In this document: one piece after another, positions 9,881-22,147 of the stretch
How the letters are laid out: every line of letters starts with the position of its first letter
Position numbering within the stretch: the stretch's first letter is position 1
Assembly (NCBI RefSeq): GCF_034190915.1
Contig: NW_026947502.1
Coordinates: 6,742,785-6,806,784, forward strand
DNA length: 64,000 bases
Direction: 5' to 3'
DNA from: Cavia porcellus
Taxonomy: Eukaryota > Chordata > Mammalia > Rodentia > Caviidae
Program-made: the position numbers and the translations under genes
Notes under the pieces: generated by a model
The model's database searches: none
Told to the model about the DNA's origin: nothing
Seen by the model: the letters and a program-made list of their open reading frames with translations, nothing else

Positions 9881-11755
9881 CAAAAAACTGAGCTCTGAAA
9901 TCAAGGGGTTCTGTCAGAGCTGGGTTCTTAGGACAGACCTGCCTGCTGCAATCGGAGGATCTGGGAGGCTGTTCTTTGGGGCCCCTGGGGTTCCTGATGC
10001 AGGCAGGGACAGTGTGCGGTGTGTGGAAGGCAGCCTGAGGAGCCAGTCTCCCTCCCTGCCTGGCTGACAGCTGTAATCACACCTTCTCTGCTCCTGGTCA
10101 ATCTGTTCATGACAGTTTCCATCCAAAGAACCATCCCCAAACTCCAAAGATCAGCCCAGGAGAAAGGTTGACCCCGGGGAATGGGGAAACCTGCCTTTGA
10201 ATTTCTCCTTCACTTTCTGAGTGAACCTGAGAACTGTTTCCTGCCAGAGCCTCAGTTTCCCTATCTGGAAAGGAGCCCCGTTGGACTCCGTGATCTCTGA
10301 AGGTGAGTCTTGCTCCAGCTTGACTGCGTCTCAGGTTCCAAGATCTCCTCACCCCTTGTGGTAGCTTCAGATTTCTTGCCTGGGGGTAGAGCAGGGCAAG
10401 TTGCTACAGTTCCATCCCCTCTGCTCAGCCCCATGCTCCACGCCCCATGGTGCAGGCTTGCCTCACCCCAGCTAGCTAAGCAAACCCCTGAGAACAAAGG
10501 CGGGACGGGACTTGAAGAGGGAGGGGCTGGGTGAAGCTCCTTCCCTGTTCACTGGCTTTAACCCCTTCCACTCTGCCGCCCCCGGCAGGCAGGCTGGGGC
10601 GGCGGGGCTTGGCAACTGTGGCCTTCCAGGAACTGCTCTACCTCGGTGGCCAGTGTTCCACAAAGGAATCTTCCCAGGAAGCAGCCACAGGGGAAGACAC
10701 CTTCTGTCCTCAGGGAGTCACGGCCAGAAAAGAGCCCCACTCTGTCATTTTGCCAGTTAGCAAGCCTCGGAGTGCAGATGCAGAGGAACTTAGCTAAGCT
10801 TCCCAGGGAGGAGCCTGGGTTAGCAAGACAGGACACCAGACACGGAAGAATGAATGTGTTCAATCCAGGAACCAACCAGAGACTCCTTACCTAGTGCTGC
10901 CTCTGTAGATAGCGCCTTTTGGGATTCTTAAATGAAAATTCCCATCCCCGAATTAGAAGCCGATTGTTGAGGCCTGTCCATAAATTCCTCATTTGAACCT
11001 GCAGTGACTAATTCTGTCAGTACTGTGGGATCAAACCTACCATGGCTATTAAAAATTTAATAGCAAGCCCCAGTGCCCTGGGGCTGGGCTTTCTTATTAG
11101 CCCCAGAACAGGGCGAAGCCTGCACAGTCAGCGTGCTGGGCCAGGCAGGAGCTGCTTCCTTGAGAAAATCTCCTGCAGGACCTTCTGCTCCAGCGCACCC
11201 TGGACTTTGTGACCAAGGGATCTTTCTCCTGCACAGGCCCTAATCATGGCCAAGGTGGGGGTCCCCAGCCAGGAGAAGCCCTTAACATTTGCCACACACA
11301 GCTGACATTCTATCCTTAGTGGAAACACACAGGTCCCCCAAAGGCCTCAGTGAGAGTGGGGTGACCCACAAGGGAGTGGCTTGGGGAGAACTCTTGGTGA
11401 ATTTTAAACAGTATGCATAATTATCAATCTGGGCAACAACTTTGAAATCAGGGCCCTGTGCTGCTGTAGCCTGGGAGGACGTTGCGATTTGGGCAGAGGA
11501 TGCTGGGTGACCTGAGCGCAGCAGCAGACGATACAGAAAAACATGCATCAGCACAGAAACTGGCAGTGCTGTGCGCTGTCTGTGTGCACAGCCTCCCGGC
11601 CTGCCCGTGGGGTCCCTGAGGGAGCTCCACGCTCCAGGGACAACTCAGGGACTCTTGGGAATGCGCTCTGCACCTGGCCCTGTGCTAAGCCCTGAGAGTG
11701 AAGTGACAAATGCAGTGCCCATCTTCCAGGACAGCGACAGGTGAGAAACACAGAG
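9881..11755. other. Intergenic, unassigned; hairpin near 11.06 kb
   Basis: A forward MIR trace at 10240-10270 ('gcctcagtttccctatctgg'). AT-rich 10910-11060 contains the near-palindrome CTATTAAAAATTTAATAG. A perfect hairpin AGCCCCAG-TGCC-CTGGGGCT lies at 11066-11085. No exon recognised. Confidence 0.5.
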
Positions 11756-11920
11756 GTTTCTGGGTGTGGTGGTGCACACCTGTCATCCCAGCACTCAGGA
11801 GGCTGAGGCAAGAGGATTGCTGTGAGTTCAGGACCAGCCTGGGCTACAAAGTAAGCTAAAGACTGGCTTGAACTGCATAGCAAGACCCTGTCTCAAAAGG
11901 ACAAAAGAAAAGAAAAGAAA
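11756..11920 (+). mobile_element. B1-type SINE
   Basis: 'gggtgtggtggtgcacacct' ... 'cagcctgggctacaaag' ... 'gaccctgtctcaaaagg' with an AAAAG tail. Carries the extra 'gaactgcatag' block seen in many copies here. Confidence 0.93.
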
Positions 11921-14286
11921 TGCAGAGGTAACCCTGTTGTCATTTCAGAACATCCAGCGCTGAGATCTTTGGCAAACTAGCACCCTACGGGATCCCCAAG
12001 TGACGCTGGTCATTGACCAGACCTGGCTAATGGTACCGTGTGCCTCCCCTTCCCCCACAAGTGTGTCCAAAGTCTCCCGAGAAACCTATGCCTGACCTGC
12101 ACCCTCCTTCCAGCCCGTGTGCCCGCCAAGCAGCCAGGACCTTTCCCCTGGACGCCTGCCCTCTTGCTGTAAAGGGCAAAGCCCCCAGGGCTTCCCGGCC
12201 CTGGGCCATGAGGAGACCTTGGCCTCGGTCCCCAGGGCAGGGCCAGCAAGCGTCCTCCTCTGCCCGATTACACACAGGCCTTCAGTTCTCCTGAGGAGGT
12301 GACGCCAACACCCTCGTCCTTTTCTCAGGGCCCTGCAAAGTGCTGCTCCTTCTTGGATCTTAGGTCCCCCGCTTGCCGAGAGACAGGTCTTAACAGAAGT
12401 TACCTCAAAGCTCTCCAGACCTCCCTCAGCAAAACCCCACCACCCATTTTCCTCACAGACCTGACTTTTAGCTACACAGCACTCACCAATCCCAGAAGTT
12501 ACCTTAGTTTTGTGTGTGTTGGTGTCACTGTGGCCTCTGGGGACACTGTCTCACTCCTTTACCGCAATCCACCCGGCACCCACAGCCCAGGGCTCCGTAG
12601 GGTTTCCAAAATCTCTGCGATCTCCTTAAAAGGTTAGCGTAGTGCTCAGATAGAAATGTCCATTTGGAGAAGAATGGAGAGCTTGGGTGAATCTGCCCAT
12701 TCATCAAATGGGTAAGTGGAGATTCAAAGAGACCAGAGTTTCCCAAAGTGACCCAACCACTCTGTTTATCATATAAACAGACACAGGCAGCAGCAGGAGA
12801 TAGATGTGGGGTAGGAGCAACGTCAAGGGCAGAGGCAGTATCTTCCCGAGTAGTGGGTAAGTGGGACTAGACAGGAGTGAGGTTGCCCTGACTAGGCAGG
12901 CACAGCTTCGACTCTACGCCCTGGGAAAAATTACTCAGCCACCCCAAGGCCAGTGCGCAGAGCCGCAGGTCCCCGGAGACCCACTGGGCATGCGCGCTCG
13001 GAGCCCAAGGTGCAGGGCGGGCGCTGAGCGAGTCCCAGGGGACCTGCGTGCCCAGCCCTCAAAGGCAGCAGCTGCGCCCCTCGCCCCTCGGGGCCCCAGA
13101 ACACGGTACCCAGAGCCGGCCCGTTAGCGCGGTCTCGGGCCCGCCGCTGCTCACCACGTGCCACACTGCTGCTCGGTTAGCGCCTCTGCATCAAGCTTTG
13201 GGCCAAGGAAGCGTGCACAGAGGCTGGTTAGTGAGGAGCAAGCAGCCCCTGGTACCGTAATTACACCTGGGCTCTGTGCCCCAACATCTAAGCCAGGAGC
13301 GAGGTGCTGAGGCGAGAGAGAACACGGGTCGCCTAAGCTGTGGCGCCCCAGATGCCTTCCACCCAGCCAGCCTGCTCCCTGCTCAGATGCTGCTGTCTGC
13401 TGGGTTCTGTCTCCCCTCCTTTCAGAGTTCCCTTTTTTCGGTGGTAAAGTGACCCCATGTGCCAGGCTCCAAGTACTGAGATTAGTTAAACACAGCCAAG
13501 CCTCTGCTCTGGTGGAACTGACATTTTAAAACCAAATCACCCACAGGTAGATCGATGGGCATACAGGGTGCCAGGCAGTGATGCCCGAAGAGCGCTAGGG
13601 GGCAGGGGATCAAGTGGCAGCCAATCTCTGGTGAGAGGGCCCCTCGCAGGCACGGGCGGTGTGGCCGGAGCAGAATGAGCCAGCCAGCCAGGATGTTTCA
13701 GGACTCTTTGGGGTAATGCAGCTCTAGGGCAGGGTGGGGACAGCTTCCAGTTAGGGCCAGGTTCCAGGTAGGGAGAACAGCACGTGAGAGGCCTCAGGAA
13801 AGAGACAAGTGCTTTCTGTGTTTCAAAGCATTTCACCTTATTTGACCTTCAGAGCAAGGTTGTCAGCAGAAGCAGACAGATGGCCTTTTGCTTCTGACAA
13901 CTGAGCCCCTCCCACCCCAGCTCAGGAAATGCCCCTCGGTTCCGCAGGGATCACAAGGGTCCGCTGGATGCAGGACCAAATCTGGGGTCGGAGCTGCCCT
14001 TTCGGGTGGGAGCAGAGGCTCGGTCCTCTGCCACTGTGAGCTTCCAGAACAGCCTGCACCCTTAGGTCACCTCTGACAGGGTTAAAGGGCTGAAGGCTGA
14101 GGGGAGGGCAGCTGAATCGCCCAGCGTGCTATGGAATCATCAGTGGAGTCCTGCACCGTAGAGATGTAACGCATCCCCAGAGCACTGTGGTCCTGTCTGC
14201 ATTGGTTGTAACTTAATATTTCTGGGCTGAAACCCTTCTGAAATGCACACCCTTCAGAAGGCTCCTACAGGTCTCCACAGAGTTCC
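11921..14286. other. Intergenic with CpG-rich patch
   Basis: No gene recognised. 12940-13200 is markedly CpG-dense (see findings). Confidence 0.5.

Positions 14287-14341
<55 letters not shown>
14287..14341. repeat. (GA)n microsatellite
   Basis: About 55 bases of GA with one AAAG interruption near the left end. Confidence 0.97.
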
Positions 14342-14344
<3 letters not shown>

Positions 14345-14751
14345 AAACACCAACCAAAAGAGCAAGCCAGAAATGCCACCCAGGAGGGCAGATCCGATTA
14401 CCAGGGACCTCACAGTGACTCTGCAAAACCCTTCCTGACAGTTTTCTCCAGATCCTGCCCTGGTGTGGTCTTGGATTCCAAGCCGCCGATGCCAACTAAC
14501 GGAATTGCTGATGTCACTGCTGCCATGGTCACGTTCATGCTTCAGCTTCCTGTTGTCACCACATCCCGTGAAAGGTGCTGGGTAATTTGGCACCAAACAT
14601 GAAGGGAACGCTTGTGAACATTTTGCATGACACATAGCAGTGTAGAAAACAAAATATATTTTGCGGGGGTTCAGTGGGGGCCCACTCAAGTGGTGGGAGG
14701 GGCATTTTAGATGCTGTCAGGAAGGATTGTTGATGGAGAAAGATAAACTGA

Positions 14752-14905
14752 ACTGGGTGCTGTGGTGCACACCTGTAATCCCAGCACTTGGGAGGTGAGG
14801 CAGGAGGGTCATTGCAAGTTAGAGACCAGCCTGGGCTATAATGTGGGCTCAAGGCCAAGGCCAGCCTGAACTGCACAGTGAGACTCTGTCTCAAAAAGAA
14901 AAAGA
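14752..14905 (+). mobile_element. B1-type SINE
   Basis: 'gggtgctgtggtgcacacct' to 'actctgtctcaaaaag'. The internal 'ggccaaggccagcctgaac' repeats part of the right half. Confidence 0.92.
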
Positions 14906-14964
14906 AGAAGGAGGAGGAGGAGGAGAAGGAGAAGGAGAAAAAAGAAGAAAGAAGAAAGAAAGAG

Positions 14965-15023
<59 letters not shown>

Positions 15024-15026
15024 AAA
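14893..15026. repeat. Pure purine microsatellite (GAAA)n/(GGA)n
   Basis: Grown from the B1 A-tail: AAG and GGA triplets, then about 18 GAAA tetramers. More than 120 uninterrupted purines. Confidence 0.96.
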
Positions 15027-15480
15027 GCTGGGCTGGGGGTGTTGCTTAGTTGTAGCTCAGATTTGAACCCCAGTACTACAAAAAGGTGGGGGGATGAGGA
15101 GAGGTAATCACTCACAGAAAGCTGTGGGAAAAGGATCAAAAAAAGATTTAAAATGTAAACTCCCTTAGAGGCTGAGGCAGGAAGGTCTCTGTGAGTTTGA
15201 AGCCAGCCTGGGCTACATAGTGAGATCAAAGCTATCCTGAACTACATAGCGAGACTCTGTCTCAAAAAAAAACACCCTAAAACTAAAATAAAACAAAATA
15301 CAATAAAGTAAAATGTAACCCCCAACCAAGAGGTGGAGAGAGGATGGAGAGAGGGGAATGGAGTAAAAAGAATTGACACACGGTGTACACGCAACACCTC
15401 CTTACCATCCGTGTAATCATTATGTGCTGGGAACACGTAGTGACAGGATTTTTAAAAAATAAAGATATAAATAAAACAAA
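15027..15480 (+). mobile_element. ID-like fragment, B1 SINE and L1 3-prime end in tandem
   Basis: 15030-15085 is an ID-like remnant ('ggggtgttgcttagttg', 'gaaccccagtac'). 15165-15270 is a 5-prime-truncated B1 ('gaggctgaggcaggaagg' to 'gactctgtctc'). 15330-15470 resembles an L1 3-prime UTR ('gtacacgcaac', 'gtgtaatcattatg'). Confidence 0.7.
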
Positions 15481-17060
15481 GTTTAAGCCTCCCCACCCTA
15501 TGAACCCCAAGGAGCAATGCCTAGAAGCACAGGCGGTGTTTGCTGACCACTTCTTACCCAGGCCGCTCCCTATGGCACAGCGCAGGATGCTGTGACTTAA
15601 CAGCATTAGGGACCCTGCCCGCCATGGCAGGCCTGTGCCCTCAGCCGTCCACTGTGTCACAAGCCTGCGGAACAGCTCCGCTCCTGGGCCTGCAGGGCCA
15701 CGCACATGTTTTGGTCTCAGATCCACTTTCCACCCTGACCTCACTAGAAATGGAAGAAGCCGGCACGCAGCTCAGCTCAGCGGCACAGCACCGGCCTGGC
15801 AAGCAGGCGGTCATGAGGTCCATTCCTGGCATAAAAAAAGGAAAGGAAGAAAGAAAGGAGTGAAAAGCACATTTTAAATACGTACATAGGAATTTGTATT
15901 TAAAATAAATATATCGTGTGTTCACAAAAAAAAAAATCCCATGAAAAATATTTTCCATCAAAAAATTTAGGAACCGGGTGGCTCCAGTTCCCACTGTCAC
16001 AAACCTCTCCCCCACTCTCCTGCTCCCTCCCAGCTGTGGTGTCACAAGCCGTGCGCCTGGAAAGCTGCACGGAGCTCACACCTGGAGCAGGAGCAGACCC
16101 TTAGGAGCAGGTGCTTAGCACCGGCCACCGGCCTGACTGGGTCGCTGACATCTGTTATGGGATGGCCAAAGCTGACCTGCTGGGAACTTTGCACTCAACC
16201 TTGAAGCTCTGGATCTAGACATTCTTGCTGAGAGACCACGGGCAGTAATAATACCCGTCTTCACCAGGGTCTGCTGAAGATACCAGGACATCACGGCGGA
16301 CCTCAGAGGGGCAGCTCAGAGAATCAGCAGGCAGGTGTTCGAGGAAGCGTTCATGGAGACCTGGGTCACTGGGGAGCGGTGATTTCACGTGGAAGGACTT
16401 TGCAGCCCTTCCTGGGCCGGGGGCACTCCCTGTCCCTGGTAAATAGTTCCGAGGTCAAATGAAGGAGGCCCTGGGCTACCCGCCACCTACTATAGCCATT
16501 CACTGCTTTGCCAAGCCGAGTCTCCATCCTCTTGGTCTCCTCTGTTTCCATAGCTACCGTGCCAGGGACGTAACAGGGGCTCCATCGATATTCAGAAAGC
16601 CTCTGCTTTGTTTTATGAATAAAACAGCTCTGATGAGGTCCCCTGTTCCCACTCACAGACCCTCGGCTTCCGCCCTGCACAGGCCTCCTGCAGAGAAGGT
16701 GGCGTGGGAAGGTAGCATCTCCACTCCCGTGTCCCTGCCATGACAGGAAGGAGAGGGCCAGGTGGCAGGACCAGGCCTGCAGCAGCTGCCTGCAGCCCAG
16801 AACAAAGTGGGGTTAACGAGAGCAAATTACAGGGGCCTCTGCAAAGCAAGGGCCTTTGATGGCCGTGGGGCACGGGCTGCACGGGACTTGAGCTCTTCCC
16901 TACCCCTGCTCTCCTGTCCAGGCCTAGGAGCAAGCTGGCACAGGATGGCAGTCATTGTGGAAAAAGAATAGGAAAGCTTTTTATGCATTCTGTACAAAGG
17001 TCTCTATAGCATAGCTTTAAGAAGTAGAAGTGCAGGACCATAAACATCGAAAACCACCGT
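15481..17060. other. Intergenic with one ID-like SINE
   Basis: A diverged ID-like SINE lies at about 15765-15860 ('cagctcagctcagcggcaca', 'gcaagcaggcggtcatgag', A/GAAA tail). The rest is unassigned. Confidence 0.55.
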
Positions 17061-17061
17061 T

Positions 17062-17245
17062 TGTGTCAGGTAGAATGGCGCACACCCAGCATCCCAGCAC
17101 TCAGGAGGCTGAGGCAGGAGGATCGCTGTGAGTTCGAGGTCAGCCTGAGTGATAAAGTGAGTTCAATCCAGCCTGAGCTGCAGTGTGAGATGCTGAGGTA
17201 GAGAACTGTCTCAAAAACACAAAAACCAAAAAATGAAAAAACAGA
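17062..17245 (+). mobile_element. B1-type SINE
   Basis: 'ggtagaatggcgcacaccc' ... 'ggaggatcgctgtgagttcg' ... 'gaactgtctcaaaaacac'. Includes a duplicated 'cagcctgag' block. Confidence 0.9.
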
Positions 17246-19655
17246 AAACTACTTGTGTTAAAGGGAGAGAGAATCGATACACAATTTTTTACACCAACAC
17301 ACAATGTCTGAAAGGGAGGGACCAGCAGCACAAAGACCCCGGCACTGACTCCAGGGACAGGAGGGGACCTCCATGAGCGTTTGCACCTTTTGCCTGAATT
17401 ACCCATTTTGGAGATAGAGCACAACTGAAATTTCAAAGAATACGAGAAAGGGACTCAGGGGCAGGGCAGAAGGGAAATGAGGACCAGAAAGCTGCGGTTT
17501 ATAAATTCCCCCTTGGCTTTTGCCTCCATATCCTTTTGAGGTTGTTAGGATCACTGTCCAAGCCACAGAAAGGCCCAGTGACCTTTTCCAGGTCATCCAG
17601 CTAGCAGGTGGTAGAGCTGTGATTTAAAATACCTGACTCAAAGCTCTGAACCATTATGTTAGCGTTTGCATAAGAGTTTGTTCAATCCTCCAGATTGCCT
17701 TTGGAGAGGGTGATGGTTTTCGCCCTTATACGAGATGTGATTGAAAAATACAGTGTGTGTTTAAATAGATTGGTTACAGTAAGAGACTCACGGCCACTAT
17801 TCCCCTCCCTTTGAACACACTTACCGTCCTTCTTACCACCTTCGGGAGCAGTCCTGGAGTCAGTCCTCTTCTGTGAGTGGCTTTAGCGGTGGCATTGTGA
17901 CTGCCTTGATGTCCTAAATCAATTCAAAATGTTCACCTCTCGTGATCCTTTTAGCTCTGCGGGAGAGCGGGAAGTCACAGTGGTGCCCCCTACAGTGACG
18001 GAGGTGCTGCAGAAGACGTCAAGGAGGCTGGCTAAGTGTGAGGGAGACAAAGGGGTGCTCTGGGGAATGAATGCAACGTGTCTTTTACTGCAATGGACTT
18101 TGAACATTCAGTGTCTTTGATCACCCATGTGAACAAGAAAGTAAAGGCCCAGAGAGATGATGCGACCGGTCTGAGGGAAAACAGTCCCTAGAGAGGACGC
18201 GTGAATACTCAGGTCTGCCGTTCACCAGCAGCTACTCCCTTCACGTCAGAGGTCCTGCAGCTCAGGCTACAGGCCTCTGGCTTATCCAGCGGGAGGAGCT
18301 GTCCCGCTCTCCTGGGAGGCTGTTGCTGGGCTCCTTCCCCCAGGCAGCTCTTATGGCATCCTGGCTGAGGCGTCTGCTTCCCTCTTCCAGGGCTCGCTGA
18401 GAGCCGTAAGCTGCGCATTATTCCTGAAATGCAGGACACAGTGGAGAGCAGGGCGGGTGAGGGGTGGGTGGATGGATGCACGGATGGACAGATGAATATC
18501 TTCAGAACGCAGAGGCAAGATCATTCTGACTCTAAATTAACGCTTCTCAGAGAAGAGAGCTTTGAACCAAGCGAGAAAGGACTGGTGAGGAGAAGAGTGC
18601 AGAGAGCAACGAGGCTCCTGGGGGAGGCCTGAGGGTACCCTGCACCATGGCACCCGCAGGGAAGGCCGAGGGACGTGGCAAGGCCCATCAGTGAGCTGCC
18701 GGGGCACCAGAGGGCTGCAGAGAGGCCAAGAAAGAGGTCGGCTGGAGCCAGGCTGCAGCGGGCTGGGAAGCCAGGCGGCAGCATCCCTGCTCCTCCACCC
18801 CGTGGGCAGTGTGGCAGCCGGGAGAGGTGAGCTGCCCGCCTGTGCACCCAGCCAGACTCGCCCTCCACACCCCAAGCGCACCCTAAACTACCCTGATTGC
18901 CAAGAAATCCTCTGGCTCTGGGTTCAAGTCCCAGCTCTTCCAGGAATCATGAGGCTGGGGTTAATCCCTGCCCCTCTCCTCCAGGTCCCACCTCCTGGTG
19001 CTCCAGGAAGTCACTTTCACATGGGAAACAATGGAAGGATGCCACCCAGGAGGACCTCCCAGCGGTGACCCAAGCCTCACTCCGCAAAGGCCAGGGCAGG
19101 CAGGGAGCCTGTGTGGGACCCGGAGGCAGCTGGGAGGCGGGCCTCTGCCCAAAGCCAGAGTTGGTGCTGGGGGATGGAGATTGGCCCTACCCCGAGGAGG
19201 CTGTGACTTCCTGCTCGGCAGTCAGAGCCCCTCTGCATCCTGGACCCACTTCTATTCCTGTCTCCCACCTCGTACGATCCAGAGGCTCCCCACTGCCCTC
19301 CGAACAAGCCAGGGAGGAGATTCAGCCCTCGAGAACATTAAGGGAAATAACACGCATGTCCTGCACTCAGCAGGGAACCTGGCCCAAGGTGGCTTCTTGG
19401 TAAACTTGAGCTTTCTTACTGTTTTTGCTGCATTCGGGGAACAACCAGGGTATCTGGCCTTGGGCATCCTAGCCTCACTGCCCGGGGATAGCCCCAGAGC
19501 AGGACTCAGATGACCGTTTGGGAGACACAGCAAAGAGGGGCTGAGGAGAGAGAAAAACAGGACACCTCCCTCCCCACCCACACAAAGACGCCAAGCTTCT
19601 GATGAACTCACTCCCTTTGAGGTGGACGTGGTGACTCAAGCAAGCCAATGCCTGT
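17246..19655. other. Intergenic, unassigned
   Basis: A reverse MIR trace at about 17575-17640 ('ccaggtcatccagctagcag'). The rest is G+C-rich with chance ORFs. Confidence 0.5.
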
Positions 19656-19659
19656 GTCA

Positions 19660-19800
19660 AAACAGGTGAGGTGGCACACACCTGTAACCCCAGCACCCAG
19701 GAGGCAGAAACAGGAGGGTCACTGAGAGTCTGAAGTCAGCCTGGGATACAGAGTCAGACCCTGCCTCAAAACAAACAAACAAATGAGCAAAAACCCAAAA
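19660..19800 (+). mobile_element. B1-type SINE, diverged
   Basis: 'caggtgaggtggcacacacc' ... 'cagcctgggatacagagtca' ... 'gaccctgcctcaaaac'. Confidence 0.88.
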
Positions 19801-20448
19801 AGCTGAAACTTCAGGATCTCAGGTAGGACTGCTCACAGTGGGTTCCCGTCCTGCTCCCCACGTCAGGCTCTATGGGTGGCACGCATGGCACCTGGCTTCA
19901 GCCACAGCCCAACTTTCCATGGAAGTTTGAGGAGGAGCCATCAGGAAAGACAGAGGACCTGGTGTCTTCGGACCGTCAGCTGCAAACCCGAGGCTCCAGC
20001 TGCCCTGCCCAGGCCGCTGGGATGGAGGGAAGGGCCAGGTGTGTGGCCTGAGGCTGTAGAAGAGAGCTCCAGAGACTGTCAGAGTGCAAAATCCAGTGAG
20101 AAAAATTCCCCAGATATGGCTTCTCAGACTTCCCTAGATTTTCAAGTTGTATGTGTTTCCTATGGTATTAGAAAAAAAAATAGCATATATTAAAAGCCAA
20201 TCTTGGGTTGGCCCGAAACTCGAAACACATAATCTTCAGACTTGGCTGACCCTGCCATTAACACCCTCTGTGATGTTTGAACAAGCCACCCTCTCTCGGG
20301 CCTCAGTTTCCCCAGTACGCAGTAGGCAGGATTTCCTTCCTGTTCTGATCATCAGTATGTGTAAAACCAGTGCCATCACTAGGGCATAGAATTACAGATG
20401 GCTTTTGCCATCTGCTTGCCATTTCCCTGTTTTCAACGAAAAATGTTC

Positions 20449-20575
20449 TAGCTGGTGCACAGTGGTGTACATTGGTAGTCCTAGCTACTCAGGAAGCTGA
20501 GGCAGGAGCATCTCTTGAGCCTAGGCGTCAGCCTGGGCAACATAGAATGACCCAATGTTAAAAAAGTTTTTGACC
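20449..20575 (+). mobile_element. 7SL-derived monomer of FLAM/PB1-like type
   Basis: 'gtagtcctagctactcagg' and 'catctcttgagcctaggcg' keep the 7SL/FLAM form instead of the B1 form 'gtaatcccagcactc'. A-rich tail. Confidence 0.7.
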
Positions 20576-20636
20576 TAGCACTTTTTAAAAAGAGTTCAAC
20601 AGTAATGTGGTCACAACCTGCTTTAGATAACTTATT

Positions 20637-20720
20637 TTTTATTTTTGGTACTGGGGATTGAACTCATGACTTCGTGCCTCCCAGGCAGGTGCTTGTGCAC
20701 TGAGCTAAATCCCTGGCCCA
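20637..20720 (-). mobile_element. ID-like SINE
   Basis: 'ttggtactggggattgaac' ... 'gagctaaatccctggccc' is the reverse of the ID-like body. Confidence 0.9.
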
Positions 20721-21427
20721 CCTTTATATAATATTTTAATCCTGGGACAAAATCACCCTCTCTCTTCCCTACTGGAAAGCAAGCCTCATACCCAGGTGAC
20801 ACAAAGGAAAAGACTAAAACCAAGGCACCCTACACTTCAGCAGTCACCTTGTGAATCCCCTGCATAATTCAGATCCCACAAATTCAAAACCATGGAATTC
20901 CAGAATGCCAAGCAGATCACAAAGAGCACCTGAAAAAAGAAAATGACCACCTGGTCCTCAGTCCCCTCTCCAACACAGTGGAGTCTCCCTCAGGACAGAG
21001 GAGAAGGGCAGTGAAAGGATTTTGCCCCAGATGGGACACTGTAGCCGGTGGGAGCCTGGGAGGCGGAACCAGGTCTTAAGGTCACCTTTCCTCTCCCTAA
21101 GCAATTTACCTGTGGTGCCAAATGCATACATAAGCTACATGTATGCCCCCACTCCACGTGTCTGGCAGAGAGAATGCCAGACCCAGAGGATCATGCAGTC
21201 TCTCTCCACATTCTTAAAATAAAGGCCACTTTTATTTTATACTGCTTATCTTTTTAGCCGTGCCAAAAATTCTGTCAGATGGTTCCCTTCCGCACCGAAA
21301 ATTCTATCAGGAAGGAGCCCAATGTCACACAGGTCCTAGTCCAAGAAGGTCTCAGATACCCTTATAGTCTGTAACTCTAAATCTTACTGTAAAGCACTCC
21401 ATAAACCTTTTACCCGATTCACCACTG
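20721..21427. other. Intergenic, unassigned
   Basis: No gene or repeat recognised. Confidence 0.4.
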
Positions 21428-21805
21428 TCTTAGTTACTTTTCTTGATGCTGAGACAACACACACCTGACACCCAGAGTGAAGGCGGGAAAGGCTTACTCA
21501 GCTCACGGTTTGTAGAGGTTTCAGTCCATCATCAGCTGGCTCCCCTCCCCCCAGGGCAGGGCAGCGTCTCCGAGGAGAAACAGTTCAGAGCAGGAAGAAG
21601 GCAGCAAAGCAAGCAACGGGCAAGCACACCCCTGGGCGTTCTGTCCCTTCGGTTTTATCCAGCTCACCCCGACAGGCAGCACTCACACCCTTAATCCTAG
21701 TGTCCTGGAGCCCAGCATCACACTCAAGATCCCGCCACCTCTGAAGAAGCCCCAGCCATGACCACAGGAGGCTTTGTGGGGACATCTAGATGCAAACCAT
21801 CACAA
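21428..21805 (-). mobile_element. MaLR-like LTR, antisense
   Basis: Begins 'tgtcttagttacttttcttg', then 'aggcttactcagctcacgg', and ends near 'gatgcaaaccatcacaacc', the reverse-complement layout of a MaLR LTR. Confidence 0.55.
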
Positions 21806-22147
21806 CCACTTTTCACATCTGACCCTGTGTTGGTGACCACCCTTTCCTCTCCCATACAGGTCCACACGCCTGCTTTCATGGAAGTCAAAGACAGCGTCTC
21901 TATTCTTTGATGTCTGTTTCCTAAAGCAGGAACAGTCCCTCCCCTCAAAAAGGAGCAATTCCTTCCGTAACCATTGTACAATGGTCAAAATCAGGGATCA
22001 CAGCTATGACGTAGTGTCACCTGTAATCCATAGTGCACATTCTGACTTCCCCCCACCATCCAAATAATGGACCAGCACCTCGCCCTGCCCCACCCCCAGC
22101 TCAGAAGCAGTGTTGATCTGTATCCATCGCCCCTGGCCTGGGCACTT

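Noticed and set aside
11066..11085. Hairpin AGCCCCAG-TGCC-CTGGGGCT as a microRNA precursor
   Set aside because: An 8-bp stem is far too short for a pre-miRNA and the arms do not extend.
14841..15107. Lys/Glu-rich open frames at 14.2-15.1 kb
   Set aside because: Translations of the GA and GAAA microsatellites and a SINE tail.
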